Below, one piece after another: positions 32,814-42,378 of a DNA stretch of 64,000 bases. Source of the stretch: Chloroflexota bacterium (GTDB lineage Bacteria; Chloroflexota; Anaerolineae; Aggregatilineales; Phototrophicaceae). Every line of letters starts with the position of its first letter. Positions within the stretch are counted from its first letter, which is position 1. A model generated the notes under the pieces. That model was not told the origin of the DNA, did no database searches, and saw only the letters and a list, made by a program, of their open reading frames with translations. The position numbers and the translations under genes are program-made. The stretch lies in the NCBI GenBank assembly GCA_026708115.1, contig JAPOVL010000025.1, forward strand, positions 186,001 through 250,000, written 5' to 3'.

Positions 32814-33950
32814 TCACAAGCGCAGCTCCCAACCGCCGTCATTCACCGCCGCGCGGAAGACGGCTTCGTCCAGGGCCAGGCCAAAGCCCGGCGCGTCGGG
32901 AATGAGCACATGGCCCTCCTCCACGCCGTAAGCCGACGTGTCTATGCCCGGCGTGCTGGTCTCGTCCCATTCGACAAAGGTGAAGCCGGCCACCGCCGGC
33001 GCCAGATGCCCGGAAACATAATTGCCCAGATGCCGCCCATAATGATGCGGCGCGGTTCGCACCTGCCACGTATCGAGTTGCGCGCCCGTCTCCAGCCAGC
33101 CGCTGAAGCCGTGGCTGAAGATATCGTACTGGATCACATCCACGAAGCCGTCGCGCGCCCAATCCATCAGCGCTGTTGCGGCCCAGCCCTCGCCGTCGGC
33201 GATCAGCACAGACAAGCCCTCTCGGTCCATCCAGTTATGCAACTCCTCATAAAGCTCCGGATCTTCGTGGAAGGCCTCCTCGAGCCAGAAGAGCTGGCAA
33301 TCCGCCGTTTCCGCCAGCACCCGCTTGGCGATGTTCAAGTTGTAGCCATTGTTGGCGTCGATCAAGATCTTGGCCTCGGGACCCACCGCAGCGCGCACCG
33401 CCTTGATGACGGCGACATCACGCGCCGTGCCCGCCTCCAGCGGCATGTGCCGCGCGCCGCGCCCGACTTTGATCTTGAAAGAACGATGGTTCTTGTCATA
33501 GCCCTGGCGCGCGTGTTCGGCGATGAGCGCGGCCCCGGCTTCCTGCGAGTCCAGGCCCAGGTCGTTCATGTAGAGCGAGGTATCGTAACAGGGCACGCGC
33601 AGCGGCTGCGGGAACGGCGCTGCCGCCGGCGCGGCCAGGGCATATACCGGCTTGCCCTGCAGCGCGCCCGCCAAGTCCAACAGCGGGAAATCAAAGGCGC
33701 GGGCGGCGCTATGAATGCGGCCGTCGTCGCTCACGAGATTGGCGATGTCCCGGCCCAGGAGCTGCCCCGCTTCTTCGCGCCCGGCAAAGCAGAGCCCGAA
33801 GCCGCTAGCGCCGTCCGCCGTGGTCAAGCGCATGACCTGAATGCGCACGTCGATGCCATGAATGTTCAGGCGCGAGTTGTTGCCGGCTTCTCGCGGCCGC
33901 TGCCCGACCATAGGCGCGGATTCAATGCGAGCGATGCTTGCTTTATCCAT
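32814..33950 (-). CDS. Enolase-superfamily (mandelate racemase/muconate lactonizing) enzyme
   Basis: A 378-residue enzyme that abstracts the proton alpha to a carboxylate, typically a sugar-acid dehydratase or racemase. FKIKVG carries the KxK base, LIDANNGYN the first Mg-binding Asp/Asn, WLEEAF the second Glu and IADGEG the third; a His-containing PHHYGRHLGNY follows, as in MR-type members. The ATG follows AGGAGGTCAGGTC. Only 21 bases separate it from the upstream epimerase gene, with an ArsR-like regulator before that, so an oxidise-then-dehydrate sugar pathway is likely. The substrate is not predicted. Confidence 0.88.
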   Translation of the reverse strand: MDKASIARIESAPMVGQRPREAGNNSRLNIHGIDVRIQVMRLTTADGASGFGLCFAGREEAGQLLGRDIANLVSDDGRIHSAARAFDFPLLDLAGALQGKPVYALAAPAAAPFPQPLRVPCYDTSLYMNDLGLDSQEAGAALIAEHARQGYDKNHRSFKIKVGRGARHMPLEAGTARDVAVIKAVRAAVGPEAKILIDANNGYNLNIAKRVLAETADCQLFWLEEAFHEDPELYEELHNWMDREGLSVLIADGEGWAATALMDWARDGFVDVIQYDIFSHGFSGWLETGAQLDTWQVRTAPHHYGRHLGNYVSGHLAPAVAGFTFVEWDETSTPGIDTSAYGVEEGHVLIPDAPGFGLALDEAVFRAAVNDGGWELRL

Positions 33951-33971
33951 GACCTGACCTCCTGGGCGGCT

Positions 33972-35057
33972 CTAGGCTTCGCCGAACATGACGCCGGTGG
34001 GGATGACATCGGTGCTTTCGCCGCGGCGCATCGCCTCGGCTGTGGCCAGGATGCTGTCGAAGTCGTGACGCGGCTGGAACCCGAGCCTGGTCCCTATCCT
34101 GGTCAAGTCCAGTTCAAAGTAGTTCATGTAAGGCAAGCGCGCTTCAACATAGGGCAGGTTGTAGCGCTGCGCCAGCGCCGGCACGATGTCGCCCCAGTCG
34201 AATATGGCGGCGCCGGCCAGATTAAAGGCTTGGCCGATGGCGTCGTCCGATTCGATCGCCAGGGCCAGACCATCGGCGATATCGCGGACGTCGCCGAAGT
34301 GCTGGCGGTAGGGCACGCCATTGGGATTGAGGCTCAGCAGCAGTTTCTCTTCGCCATCCCAGCCCGCGCGCAGGGAAGCAATCATGTCCCGCACTTCGGG
34401 ATCGTTCTTGTCGCGGATGTCCTGCAGCTCGTAAGAGTCCTCATTGCTGTAAGTAGCATATGCCGAGCTATAAAGAAAATGCCGCGGCAGGCCCTCATCG
34501 TTCAGCAATTCGCTCGGTTCAATGACGGTGGAGAAGCGCATGGCGCAGGTGGGCAGGCCATATTGATAGTGATAGACCAGCGCCAATTCCTCGCCGAGCC
34601 ACTTGGTCATCAAGTAAGCCATATTGGGATATTTGCCCGCCATGTCTTCGGTAATGGGCTGCTCGAAGTAACGGCCGCTGACGCGCGCGTCCCAATAGAC
34701 GCCTTCGGTACTGGCGTAGACCAGGCGATGCAGATTGGGGCAAAGCTCGCGGGCGCTTTCGAGGATATTCAGTGTGCCCATGGCGTTGATGTCGAGATAT
34801 TGTCGGTTATCAAAGGGGCCCTGAAAGGCAGCTGCCAGATGATAGATGGCGTCGACGCCGGCCACGGCGTTGTCCACATCCTCGGGAACCCGCAGGTCGC
34901 CGAAGACCGTTTCCACGCCCTCATAGGCATCCAGTTTCCTGGCGCGGCTGGCATCGGCGGGGTAGACAAAGCTGCGCACGGCATGCCCGGCATCCAGCAA
35001 GCGCAGGACCAGATTGGCGCCGATGCGCCCGGTGCCGCCAGTGACCAGGATTTTCAT
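33972..35057 (-). CDS. NAD-dependent epimerase/dehydratase (extended SDR)
   Basis: A 361-residue extended short-chain dehydrogenase. GGTGRIGANL at residues 7-16 is the NAD-binding loop, GDLRVPEDVD and IYHLAAA are usual for sugar epimerases, ASTEGVY supplies the Ser/Thr, and the active Tyr and Lys are in NMAYLMTKW (YxxxK). AGGAGAAGAGGC precedes the ATG. It may oxidise or epimerise a sugar for the enolase-superfamily enzyme encoded next. It lies 73 bases downstream of the regulator gene on the same strand. Confidence 0.9.
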   Translation of the reverse strand: MKILVTGGTGRIGANLVLRLLDAGHAVRSFVYPADASRARKLDAYEGVETVFGDLRVPEDVDNAVAGVDAIYHLAAAFQGPFDNRQYLDINAMGTLNILESARELCPNLHRLVYASTEGVYWDARVSGRYFEQPITEDMAGKYPNMAYLMTKWLGEELALVYHYQYGLPTCAMRFSTVIEPSELLNDEGLPRHFLYSSAYATYSNEDSYELQDIRDKNDPEVRDMIASLRAGWDGEEKLLLSLNPNGVPYRQHFGDVRDIADGLALAIESDDAIGQAFNLAGAAIFDWGDIVPALAQRYNLPYVEARLPYMNYFELDLTRIGTRLGFQPRHDFDSILATAEAMRRGESTDVIPTGVMFGEA

Positions 35058-35130
35058 GCCTCTTCTCCTCGTGCCGATAAGCCGATCGCGGCGATTCTAC
35101 CCAGAAACGCCGTCAAATCCAAACCAGCGC

Positions 35131-36108
35131 TCAAAAGTCGATCTGCATGACGATATCCTGGGCATGATTGCCAAAGCGCCGCCCGAATATGTTCAGTCCG
35201 CCCTTGTTTTCGGCCTCGTCGTCGATGCCGATACGCAAGGCAATGAAGGGGCGCCTGGCCAGATCCAAGTCACCTATTTTGATGTCCGACGACGCGCGGC
35301 CGTCAATAGAAGAGCCGGCGCCGTCAACGCGCCAGACCTTAAGCTGGCCGTACTGGCTGTTCCAGTCGGGCCACCAGGCTGGGGTCAGGTTGCCGCGCTT
35401 GTCGCTGAAGTCGGAGGGGCAAGTCCAGGTACCGACTCGCAAGCCATTGACCTCGAGAAAAATGTCCGAGGGCCAGTCGAGGGCGGAGGGCGCGGCTTCC
35501 GAGCAAATTTCCATGCTGATCTGCAAGCTTTTGGGATCTTCGCGCTTATACGCGTGATTGGGAAAGCGGTACTCGAGATAACCGTGGGACAGCCAGACAA
35601 TCTGCGCCGCCATGCGTTCCGGAGCATAAAACAAGACCGGACTGTCGTAGGCGCCGATGACCGAATCGACCCCGGCCATGCCGCAGGGCGTTAGGACCTG
35701 CTGATCGACAAAGGCGCCGACCGGCATGTGAAGCTCCAGATGGTCGACCTCGGCCTGCTGCGCCGTATCGGGCAGATTGAAAACCACCATATCATAGAGG
35801 CGCGTATAGATGCGCTGCTGACCGCGCTTGCCCGGCGCAGTTTGCGAACTCAGCAAACCGGCCTGCTCCAGGCTTCTTAGATGCAGCGAGGCCGTGGCCA
35901 GGGGCATGTCCAGCGCGCGCGCGATCTCGGACAAGCTGGCTACTTTGGTGGTCAGAAACTCCAGAATGCGCAAGCGCGGCGACGAGGCGAGGGCCTTGGC
36001 AAGGGCCAGCTGTGAAGCCTGCGATTCTCTGTCATTGGAGACGAACAATGTTCGAACCTGGTTTCTGGTACTCCGGTCAAATGCTTCCACGGCTGGCCCC
36101 CGGTACAT
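35131..36108 (-). CDS. ArsR-type winged-helix regulator with ligand-sensing C-terminus
   Basis: A 325-residue DNA-binding regulator. The winged helix at about 35-110 (LALAKALASSPRLRILEFL, SLSEIARALDMPLATASLHLRSLEQAGLL, RIYTRLYDM) is ArsR-like; the remaining 210 residues are a beta-rich domain ending VMQIDF, found with such heads in Chloroflexota and Firmicutes sugar loci. No ribosome site precedes the first ATG, so a start further in (around codon 15-22) is possible. It is divergent from the sugar ABC operon at 36364 and first in a run with the epimerase and enolase-superfamily genes, so it may control both directions. Confidence 0.8.
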   Translation of the reverse strand: MYRGPAVEAFDRSTRNQVRTLFVSNDRESQASQLALAKALASSPRLRILEFLTTKVASLSEIARALDMPLATASLHLRSLEQAGLLSSQTAPGKRGQQRIYTRLYDMVVFNLPDTAQQAEVDHLELHMPVGAFVDQQVLTPCGMAGVDSVIGAYDSPVLFYAPERMAAQIVWLSHGYLEYRFPNHAYKREDPKSLQISMEICSEAAPSALDWPSDIFLEVNGLRVGTWTCPSDFSDKRGNLTPAWWPDWNSQYGQLKVWRVDGAGSSIDGRASSDIKIGDLDLARRPFIALRIGIDDEAENKGGLNIFGRRFGNHAQDIVMQIDF

Positions 36109-36194
36109 TGCATAAAATTATGGAGATAAGGTCGATAATACTTCATGAATAGCCGAAGCAAAAGGCAGAAAGCTGTCAATTCGCAATGAGATAC

Positions 36195-36222
36195 TTGACA
36201 TTGAAGCAAATATGGATATGAT
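36195..36222 (+). promoter_or_regulatory. Promoter of the 36-39 kb sugar ABC operon
   Basis: TTGACA (36195-36200), 16-base spacer, TATGAT (36217-36222), in the 255-base divergent gap. Direct repeats GATAC/GATACT around the elements may be regulator contacts. The leader to the first permease ATG is about 135 bases. Confidence 0.55.
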
Positions 36223-36363
36223 ACTTTCGCAAATTCACAAAATATATCGGTCAATAGTTCAAGTCATGATTAGCCGCAGCAGTTTTCTTGCGCCTCGCGA
36301 CGGAGCGACCGTGCAGGGGGCGCAGTTTGGGAAGCATGCAGGCGCGCCTGGTGGAATAGAGCA

Positions 36364-37344
36364 ATGATCAGCTTTAGCGTCGAGCGCATGGTTGATTCGC
36401 TCTTCGGCTTGTTTGAGGTATTCAACCCGATTGTCGAGCCCTATCGTCGTTTTCACGAAAAACTGCCTCCTAAAATTCAACAGACTATAACCGCCTTCCT
36501 CTTCATCCTGCCTTTCGGCATTTTGTACGCCATCTTCACCATCCTGCCCATCTTCCAGACTTTTTATATTTCCTTGCACAAATGGGAGATCATGGGCACG
36601 AATATCCGCTACATCGGGCTGAAGAATTTCGAGCGTTTGCTGACGAGAGACACGCAGTTCCACCAGGCTTTCGAGCAGACGATCCTCTTTGTTGCGCTCA
36701 CTATTCCCATCATCTTCGTCGGTCTTTTCTTCGCCTTGATGCTCAACCGTCCCATCAGAGGCATCGGCATCTTCCGCACGATCTTCTATCTGCCGAACAT
36801 CATCGCGGTGACGGTCATCGGTTTGATTTGGAGTCGCGTCTTCGCTTCATCGGGTCGCGGTCTGATCAACGCTTTCCTGGAGCAGTTCGGCGCCGGTCCC
36901 ATTCCTTTTCTCGATCAAGGGGATCTGGCGACGCTGGTGGTGTCCTTCACCACGCTGTGGTGGACGGTTGGTTTCAGCATGTTGATATTCCTGGCGGGTT
37001 TGCAGGATATCTCGCAGGCGCTCTATGACGCGGCCAAGGTGGACGGCGCCAACCGCCGGCAGCAATTTCGTCATATCACGATTCCCGGCTTGCGGCGGCC
37101 TTTCGCTTTCCTGTGTATCTTGCAGGTGATCGCCTCCTTCCAGATATTTGGTCAAGTCGACGTGATGACGCGCGGCGGACCGGCCGGCAACACGCGGACC
37201 ATCGTCTACAACATCTTTGAAACGACTTTCCTGTACTTCCAGGTGGGCTATGGAACGGCGATGGCGGTGATCATGTTCGCCGTCTTGCTGGTGATCTCGA
37301 TTATCCAATTGATAGCCTTCCGCGATCAGGGTTTGGGGAATTAG
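36364..37344 (+). CDS. Sugar ABC transporter permease, MalF/UgpA type
   Basis: Integral membrane subunit of a CUT1 carbohydrate importer, 326 residues with six predicted helices after a 40-residue amphipathic N-terminus (first helix about 46-68). The ATPase-coupling EAA loop is LYDAAKVDGANRRQQFRHITIPGLRR. QVDVMTRGGPAGNTRT before the last helix is typical of the family. First gene of the operon permease-permease-binding protein; no ATPase is encoded here, so a shared MsmK-like ATPase elsewhere is implied. Confidence 0.94.
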   Translation: MISFSVERMVDSLFGLFEVFNPIVEPYRRFHEKLPPKIQQTITAFLFILPFGILYAIFTILPIFQTFYISLHKWEIMGTNIRYIGLKNFERLLTRDTQFHQAFEQTILFVALTIPIIFVGLFFALMLNRPIRGIGIFRTIFYLPNIIAVTVIGLIWSRVFASSGRGLINAFLEQFGAGPIPFLDQGDLATLVVSFTTLWWTVGFSMLIFLAGLQDISQALYDAAKVDGANRRQQFRHITIPGLRRPFAFLCILQVIASFQIFGQVDVMTRGGPAGNTRTIVYNIFETTFLYFQVGYGTAMAVIMFAVLLVISIIQLIAFRDQGLGN

Positions 37345-37346
37345 CG

Positions 37347-38213
37347 ATGACCTCGGTAGGCGCAAAACTCAAACGCGAGCGGCAGCAGCAAGAAAACCGG
37401 CGCAACCGCCTGTATGTCGCCGCGGTGGCCTTGTTCGCGTTTATCTGGATGCTGCCCGTGCTTTGGACAGTGGTCACGTCCTTCCGTCCCGAGCCGGCGC
37501 TGCAGCGCAATTTGGCCAGCTTGATTCCCCATCCCTTCACCACTGAGAACTGGAGTTTCATTCTTGGGAGCAGCCAACTATGGAAATGGGTGGGCAATAG
37601 CGTTTTCGTATCGACCACCCATACCCTGGCGCAGTTGACCGTATGTTCCTTAGCTGCCTATGCCTTCGCGCGGCTGGACTTTTATTTCAAGCGGATACTT
37701 TACGTGCTGGTATTGGCCGGCTTGATGGTGCCATTTGAAGCGACCTTCTTGCCCGTGTATCTCTTGTTCGCCAATTTGGATCTGCACAATACCTTGATTG
37801 CCTTGATATTGCCGGGCATCGCTTCGTCTTTTGCCGTGTTCTTGCTGACGCAATTCTTCCGCGGCATTCCCTTGGAATTGGAAGAGGCGGCGATGATGGA
37901 CGGGGCGAGTCGCATGCGGATTTTTCTCACGATTATCCTGCCGCTATCGACACCGGTGATCACAGCGTTGGCGATATTCACTTTCCTGGGCAATTGGAAC
38001 TCTTATCTCTGGCCCTTGATTTCGGCCACAACAACCGAAGTCTATACTATCGTCATTGGCTTGCGAAAAATTTCGCAGGCTTGGGGATTCGTCGACTTTT
38101 ATGGGCGCAATATGGCGGCGGCGGTCTTCACCGCCATGCCGATCATAATCTTCTTCTTCATATTTCAACGCCGCATCATCAGCGGCATCGCCATCAACAG
38201 CGGCATCAAGTAG
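37347..38213 (+). CDS. Sugar ABC transporter permease, MalG/UgpE type
   Basis: Second membrane subunit, 288 residues. It starts 2 bases after the first permease, with GGGGAATTAGCG as ribosome site. Six helices; the EAA loop is LEEAAMMDGASRMRIFLTIILP; the C-terminus IISGIAINSGIK is the usual end of MalG-like proteins. Pairs with the preceding permease to make the translocation path. Confidence 0.94.
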   Translation: MTSVGAKLKRERQQQENRRNRLYVAAVALFAFIWMLPVLWTVVTSFRPEPALQRNLASLIPHPFTTENWSFILGSSQLWKWVGNSVFVSTTHTLAQLTVCSLAAYAFARLDFYFKRILYVLVLAGLMVPFEATFLPVYLLFANLDLHNTLIALILPGIASSFAVFLLTQFFRGIPLELEEAAMMDGASRMRIFLTIILPLSTPVITALAIFTFLGNWNSYLWPLISATTTEVYTIVIGLRKISQAWGFVDFYGRNMAAAVFTAMPIIIFFFIFQRRIISGIAINSGIK

Positions 38214-38290
38214 AGAGGAAAGCCTATCGAATTATGCCTACCGCGACTTCCGTTTACGTATTAAATAGCTATCCCGAAAGGATGCAAATC

Positions 38291-39595
38291 ATGTACAGAC
38301 TGAGAGCTTTGCTTGTCGTGGCTATGCTGCTGATGCTGGTCGCATTGCCAGGCGCCGCGCAAGACGCGACGGAGATCACCTTCATGCGTTTCTTCGGCGA
38401 ATGCGCCGATGAATTCGGCGAAACCACGGACTTGTCGGAAGCTTACGGCGAGTGCGGCATCATTCAGACGCTGGCTAATTCCTTCAATGCCGAACAAGAC
38501 GAGATCATCGTCAACACGGTTGTCGTCGATTGGCCCGGCGTTACCGAGCTAAACGCCAACCTGGCCGCCGGCACGGCGCCGGATATCATGGTGCTGCACG
38601 GCAACCGCATTCCCAATTACGCCTCGCGCGGCCTGCTGACGCCCTTGGGCGACGCGCTGGCCGGCGCCGGCATTGACGCCGACGACCTGACCGAAAGCGC
38701 CCGCGGTTTCGTTGAATACAATGGCGAACTCTACGGTATTCCTCTGGATTTGCATGGCCACCTCTGGCACATCAATGTCGGCTTGTGGGAGCAAGCGGGC
38801 CTGGTCAACGAAGACGGCAGCCCTGACATCCCCTACGGCATGGATGAGTTTCTGTCCCATGCCGAGCAATTCAAAGAGGCGACCGGTTTGCCCTTCAGCG
38901 GCATGTGGACCAACGGGTTGAGCCGCAATTGGATGGCGCTGGTCTATCAGCAAGAAGGCGGCAGCATCGAAGGCGACGATGGATTCCCGACAATCAATAC
39001 CGAACAAGGCCTGAGCGCGCTTAACTTCCTCATCGGACTGCGCGACGCCGGTCATATCACCGATAACGTCGACTATGGAACGGCGCAGGAAATCTTCCTG
39101 AACGGCGAGAACGGCAGTCACATCAACGGTACCTGGGTCGTCAACTTCTACGACAACCAAGTCGCCGATCCCGAAGGCGCGTTGAAGAACTACTATGTTC
39201 ACAACTATCCCACCATCTACGACAAGCCCGCCGCTTGGGCCAACAGTCACGCCTGGATTATTCCGCAGGGCGTCAATCCTGATCCTGATAGGCTCGCGGC
39301 GACGCTGACCTTCCTGGCCTACTTGAACGACAACAATATCGAGTGGGCGCGCACGGGACACTCTGCCGTCAACAGTTCGGTGGTCAACAGCGATGCCTAT
39401 AACGCCATGTCACACCGTGACGAGTATGCCGAGTTCGTTCCGAGCGCTGTTATTCAACCGCGTTCCAATTGGAACACGGCCTTTGAGCGTGTGCTCGACG
39501 AAGAGTTGTCGGCGGCTATGATCGGCGAAAAGACGCCCGAGCAAGCGCTCGGCGACGCACAGACGCGCCTTGAAGACTTCGCGCTATTTGAGTAG
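38291..39595 (+). CDS. Sugar-binding protein of CUT1 ABC importer
   Basis: Extracytoplasmic binding protein (SBP family 1), 434 residues. The start MYRLRALLVVAML follows AAAGGATGCAAATC; nearby upstream ATGs are too close to the site. Signal peptide ends at LPGAAQ without a lipobox Cys. Family traits: AAGTAPDIMVLHG, FVEYNGELYGIPLD, and FLNGENGSHINGTWV. It captures an oligosaccharide or monosaccharide for the two upstream permeases. A terminator follows, so the GH2 gene downstream has its own control. Confidence 0.92.
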   Translation: MYRLRALLVVAMLLMLVALPGAAQDATEITFMRFFGECADEFGETTDLSEAYGECGIIQTLANSFNAEQDEIIVNTVVVDWPGVTELNANLAAGTAPDIMVLHGNRIPNYASRGLLTPLGDALAGAGIDADDLTESARGFVEYNGELYGIPLDLHGHLWHINVGLWEQAGLVNEDGSPDIPYGMDEFLSHAEQFKEATGLPFSGMWTNGLSRNWMALVYQQEGGSIEGDDGFPTINTEQGLSALNFLIGLRDAGHITDNVDYGTAQEIFLNGENGSHINGTWVVNFYDNQVADPEGALKNYYVHNYPTIYDKPAAWANSHAWIIPQGVNPDPDRLAATLTFLAYLNDNNIEWARTGHSAVNSSVVNSDAYNAMSHRDEYAEFVPSAVIQPRSNWNTAFERVLDEELSAAMIGEKTPEQALGDAQTRLEDFALFE

Positions 39596-39653
39596 TAGAC
39601 CGGCGCTTGCCTTGCCATGACAAGCGAGGCAAGTCATGGATATGTAACACTGG

Positions 39654-39678
39654 GGTGGGCTCTTGGGCCCGCCCTTTT
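39654..39678 (+). terminator. Rho-independent terminator after the binding-protein gene
   Basis: Stem GGTGGGC / GCCCGCC (one G-T wobble) with a TCTTGG loop, followed by CTTTT. A second stem CTTGCCT/AGGCAAG lies just upstream (about 39606-39633). Confidence 0.65.
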
Positions 39679-39764
39679 ACGTTGAATTGCGACGATGCTT
39701 CATATATTCTTTGACTACATTCGTCCATATGATAAAAGCAAGCAATTGCACCCAGGAGATTGAT

Positions 39765-41591
39765 ATGTCCGACATACCGCGCAGCGAATATCCTCGTCCA
39801 CAGTTCGTCCGCGAAGACTGGCTGTGCTTGAATGGCGAATGGGGATTCGAAATCGATCAAGGCGACAGCGGCATCCACCGCGGCTTGCTCGAACGCGAAC
39901 TAAACAGCAAGATCATCGTGCCCTTCTGCCCGGAATCGACGCTGTCCGGCATCGGCAACCACGACTATTACAACGTCGTCTGGTATCGGCGGTCGGCGAC
40001 GATACCGGCGGAGTGGGCGGGAAAGCGCGTCTTGCTTCATTTTCAAGCCGTCGATTACGACAGCACGGTTTGGGTCAACGGCCAGGAAGTCGGGCGCCAT
40101 CGCGGCGGTTTTACGCCATTCTGCTGTGACTTGAGCGGGGTCGCCGCGCCCGGCGAAGAGATCACGATTGTGCTGCGCGCCCGCGATGAGGGCCGCAAGC
40201 CGCAGCCGCGCGGCAAACAAGCGCGCGAGTATGGGCCCGAGGGCGCCATCTATGTGCGCACCACCGGCATCTGGCAGACGGTCTGGCTAGAGCCGGCGCC
40301 GGAGATTGCGCTGCGGCGTCCGCGCATCACGCCGGATTTGGCCAATCAGCGTTTTCGCCTGGAACAACCGATCAGCGGTAACGCGCCAGGCTTGCGTCTG
40401 CGCGCGGCCTTGAGCGACGGGGAGGGCGAGGTCGTCAGGGCGGAAACGTCGGCGGAAGTTGATTTGTCGCCGCAGCTCGATCTGCCGATTCCTGATGATC
40501 GGCTCAAGCTGTGGGCGGTGGGCGAGCCGCATCTGTATGATCTGGAGATCGCGCTGATTGACGCTGATGGCAAGGTCGCCGACAACGCGACGAGCTACGC
40601 CGGTATGCGTGGCATTTCGATCCAGGGCAAGGCGATCAAGATCAACAACAAGACCGTCTTCCAACGTCTGGTGCTCGACCAGGGTTATTACCCGGACGGC
40701 ATCATGACCGCGCCCAGCGATGCCGCGCTGATCGAAGATATCGAATTGAGCATGGCCGCCGGATTTAACGGGGCGCGCCTGCACCAGAAAGTCTTTGAAG
40801 AGCGCTTTCTTTATCACGCTGACCGGCTGGGTTATATCGTTTGGGGAGAATTCGGCGATTGGGGCTGCAGCGGGAACGGTCCGCTCGATGGCGAGCATCA
40901 ACGGCCCGGTCCCGATTACATCACGCAATGGCTGGAATGCCTCGAGCGCGACTACTCCCATCCCAGCATCGTGGGCTGGTGCCCGCTGAACGAGACCTGG
41001 CAAACGCTGACGGACCGCATCACCACGCTAGACGACGTCACCCGTGGGCTGTACCTGGCGACCAAGGCGATGGACGGCACGCGTCCCGTGCTGGACACGT
41101 CGGGATATTCACATCGCGTGCCCGAAGCTGATGTCTACGACAGCCACGATTATACGCAGGATCCCGATACATTCCGCGAGCGGCACGCCGGCACGCGGGA
41201 TGGCAAGCCCTACCTCAACAACGCGGATAGCTGGGGGCTGCCTGCGCGCATGGTGGGCAACATAAACTGGTCGATTCCCTACCGCGGTCAGCCTTATTTC
41301 GTCAGCGAGTTTGGCGGCATCTGGTGGAACCCGGATGTCAAAGAGGGCGAGGACTCCTGGGGCTACGGCGAACGTCCGCGCGATCTGGAAGAATTCTATG
41401 ACCGCTTCGAGAAGCTCTGCGCCATTTTGCTCGACGATGTCAGCATGTTCGGCTATTGCTACACGCAGTTGACCGATATCTATCAAGAACAGAACGGCAT
41501 CTACAAATTCGATCGTGGCCAGAAGTTCGACCTGGCGCGCATCCGCGCCGCGCAGATCAAAGCGGCCGCGATTGAGTTGGCGGAGGAATGA
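39765..41591 (+). CDS. Glycoside hydrolase family 2 (beta-galactosidase/glucuronidase-like)
   Basis: A 608-residue intracellular retaining glycosidase. AGGAG sits 8 bases before the MSDIPRSEYPRP start. Order: sugar-binding jelly roll (about 1-190, NGEWGFEID, NVVWYRR, VDYDSTVWVNGQEVGRHRGGFTPF), immunoglobulin-like domain (about 190-290), TIM barrel. WCPLNETWQ carries the acid/base Glu and FVSEFGGIWW the nucleophile Glu. It follows the sugar ABC operon, so it probably cleaves the imported saccharide. Specificity cannot be read from sequence; this subgroup is common in Anaerolineae and Bacteroidetes. Confidence 0.9.
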   Translation: MSDIPRSEYPRPQFVREDWLCLNGEWGFEIDQGDSGIHRGLLERELNSKIIVPFCPESTLSGIGNHDYYNVVWYRRSATIPAEWAGKRVLLHFQAVDYDSTVWVNGQEVGRHRGGFTPFCCDLSGVAAPGEEITIVLRARDEGRKPQPRGKQAREYGPEGAIYVRTTGIWQTVWLEPAPEIALRRPRITPDLANQRFRLEQPISGNAPGLRLRAALSDGEGEVVRAETSAEVDLSPQLDLPIPDDRLKLWAVGEPHLYDLEIALIDADGKVADNATSYAGMRGISIQGKAIKINNKTVFQRLVLDQGYYPDGIMTAPSDAALIEDIELSMAAGFNGARLHQKVFEERFLYHADRLGYIVWGEFGDWGCSGNGPLDGEHQRPGPDYITQWLECLERDYSHPSIVGWCPLNETWQTLTDRITTLDDVTRGLYLATKAMDGTRPVLDTSGYSHRVPEADVYDSHDYTQDPDTFRERHAGTRDGKPYLNNADSWGLPARMVGNINWSIPYRGQPYFVSEFGGIWWNPDVKEGEDSWGYGERPRDLEEFYDRFEKLCAILLDDVSMFGYCYTQLTDIYQEQNGIYKFDRGQKFDLARIRAAQIKAAAIELAEE

Positions 41592-41606
41592 GCGCGGGGC
41601 GGGGGG

Positions 41607-42221
41607 CTATTCGATCAACCGGCGGGCCCGCTCAAGCTCCGCTGGCGTATTCAAATTGGTGAAAGAGAGGCCTTCCGGGTCATATGGCGCGTAGTCGGCC
41701 TCGTCGAGGTAAGTGACGCGCATCTTGTCGTAGAAGCGGATGATCTTAAGCCGGTTTTCGTCGAGTTGCGCGCGTATGGGCGCCAGGCAGGTTTTCCTGT
41801 AAATGGCGTGCATCGCCTGGGGATAGCCGTCGACGCGCGGCACGACGATATCGGTATCCTGGTCCAGTTGCGCGATCATGAAGCGCAGCAGTCCCGTTTT
41901 GACAAAGGGCATGTCGCAGGCCAGGACCAGGGCCGCGGGATTCGTCGCCCGGGCCAGGGCGCTATAGATGCCCCCCAGCGAGCCCTTGCCGGGGATAACA
42001 TCAGTGTACATTGGCAGCTCCAGATGCCGGTATTCATCGGGCTTGTTGGTGATGAGTATGGTCTCGGATTGTCCCAAACCGGCGCCCGCGGCGACGACGC
42101 GTTCGATCAGGGTTTGGCCGCCGAGTTCGAGGAAGGCTTTGTCGCGGCCCATGCGGCTGCTCTGGCCGCCGGCGATGATGGCGACTGTGAATCTTGGACA
42201 AGCGCGGTTCGGGGAGTTCAT
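41607..42221 (-). CDS. mobA: Molybdenum cofactor guanylyltransferase
   Basis: Transfers GMP from GTP to molybdopterin to make the MGD cofactor; 204 residues, as usual. AIIAGGQSSRMGRDKAFLELGG is the nucleotide-binding start (LAGGxSxRMGxDKA pattern), and GSLGGIYSAL, ACDMPFV (metal-binding Asp) and SFTNLNTPAEL are all MobA marks. Genetic context agrees: it is 157 bases downstream of the HepT-MNT gene, which itself follows a molybdopterin-dependent formate dehydrogenase gene on the same strand. Confidence 0.93.
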   Translation of the reverse strand: MNSPNRACPRFTVAIIAGGQSSRMGRDKAFLELGGQTLIERVVAAGAGLGQSETILITNKPDEYRHLELPMYTDVIPGKGSLGGIYSALARATNPAALVLACDMPFVKTGLLRFMIAQLDQDTDIVVPRVDGYPQAMHAIYRKTCLAPIRAQLDENRLKIIRFYDKMRVTYLDEADYAPYDPEGLSFTNLNTPAELERARRLIE

Positions 42222-42378
42222 TCTGATGGATTCTCAGTTGAGAGGATGTCTTCCAACTAGGCAATTAGCGGTGGCAGATCCTCTAGAGCAGTATCCCAAA
42301 GCACATCAAGGTCAATCTAACCCGATCCTCCGCCTGATGGCAGCCTGATCGTCCTACCTAGATTGACGATGAATACTA

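Noticed and set aside
32796..35150. A 784-codon plus-strand frame
   Set aside because: It runs antisense through two well-supported enzymes (enolase superfamily and epimerase) and is a codon-bias shadow.
36043..36058. CGAAC-AAT-GTTCG palindrome near the ArsR-like gene start as a LexA box
   Set aside because: The half-sites are spaced by three bases rather than four, and it lies within the start of the regulator frame; it may be an autoregulatory site but is not of LexA type.
37994..38290. N-terminal extension of the binding-protein frame into the upstream permease
   Set aside because: The signal peptide and ribosome site put the start at 38291; the extension is an out-of-frame overlap with permease coding sequence.
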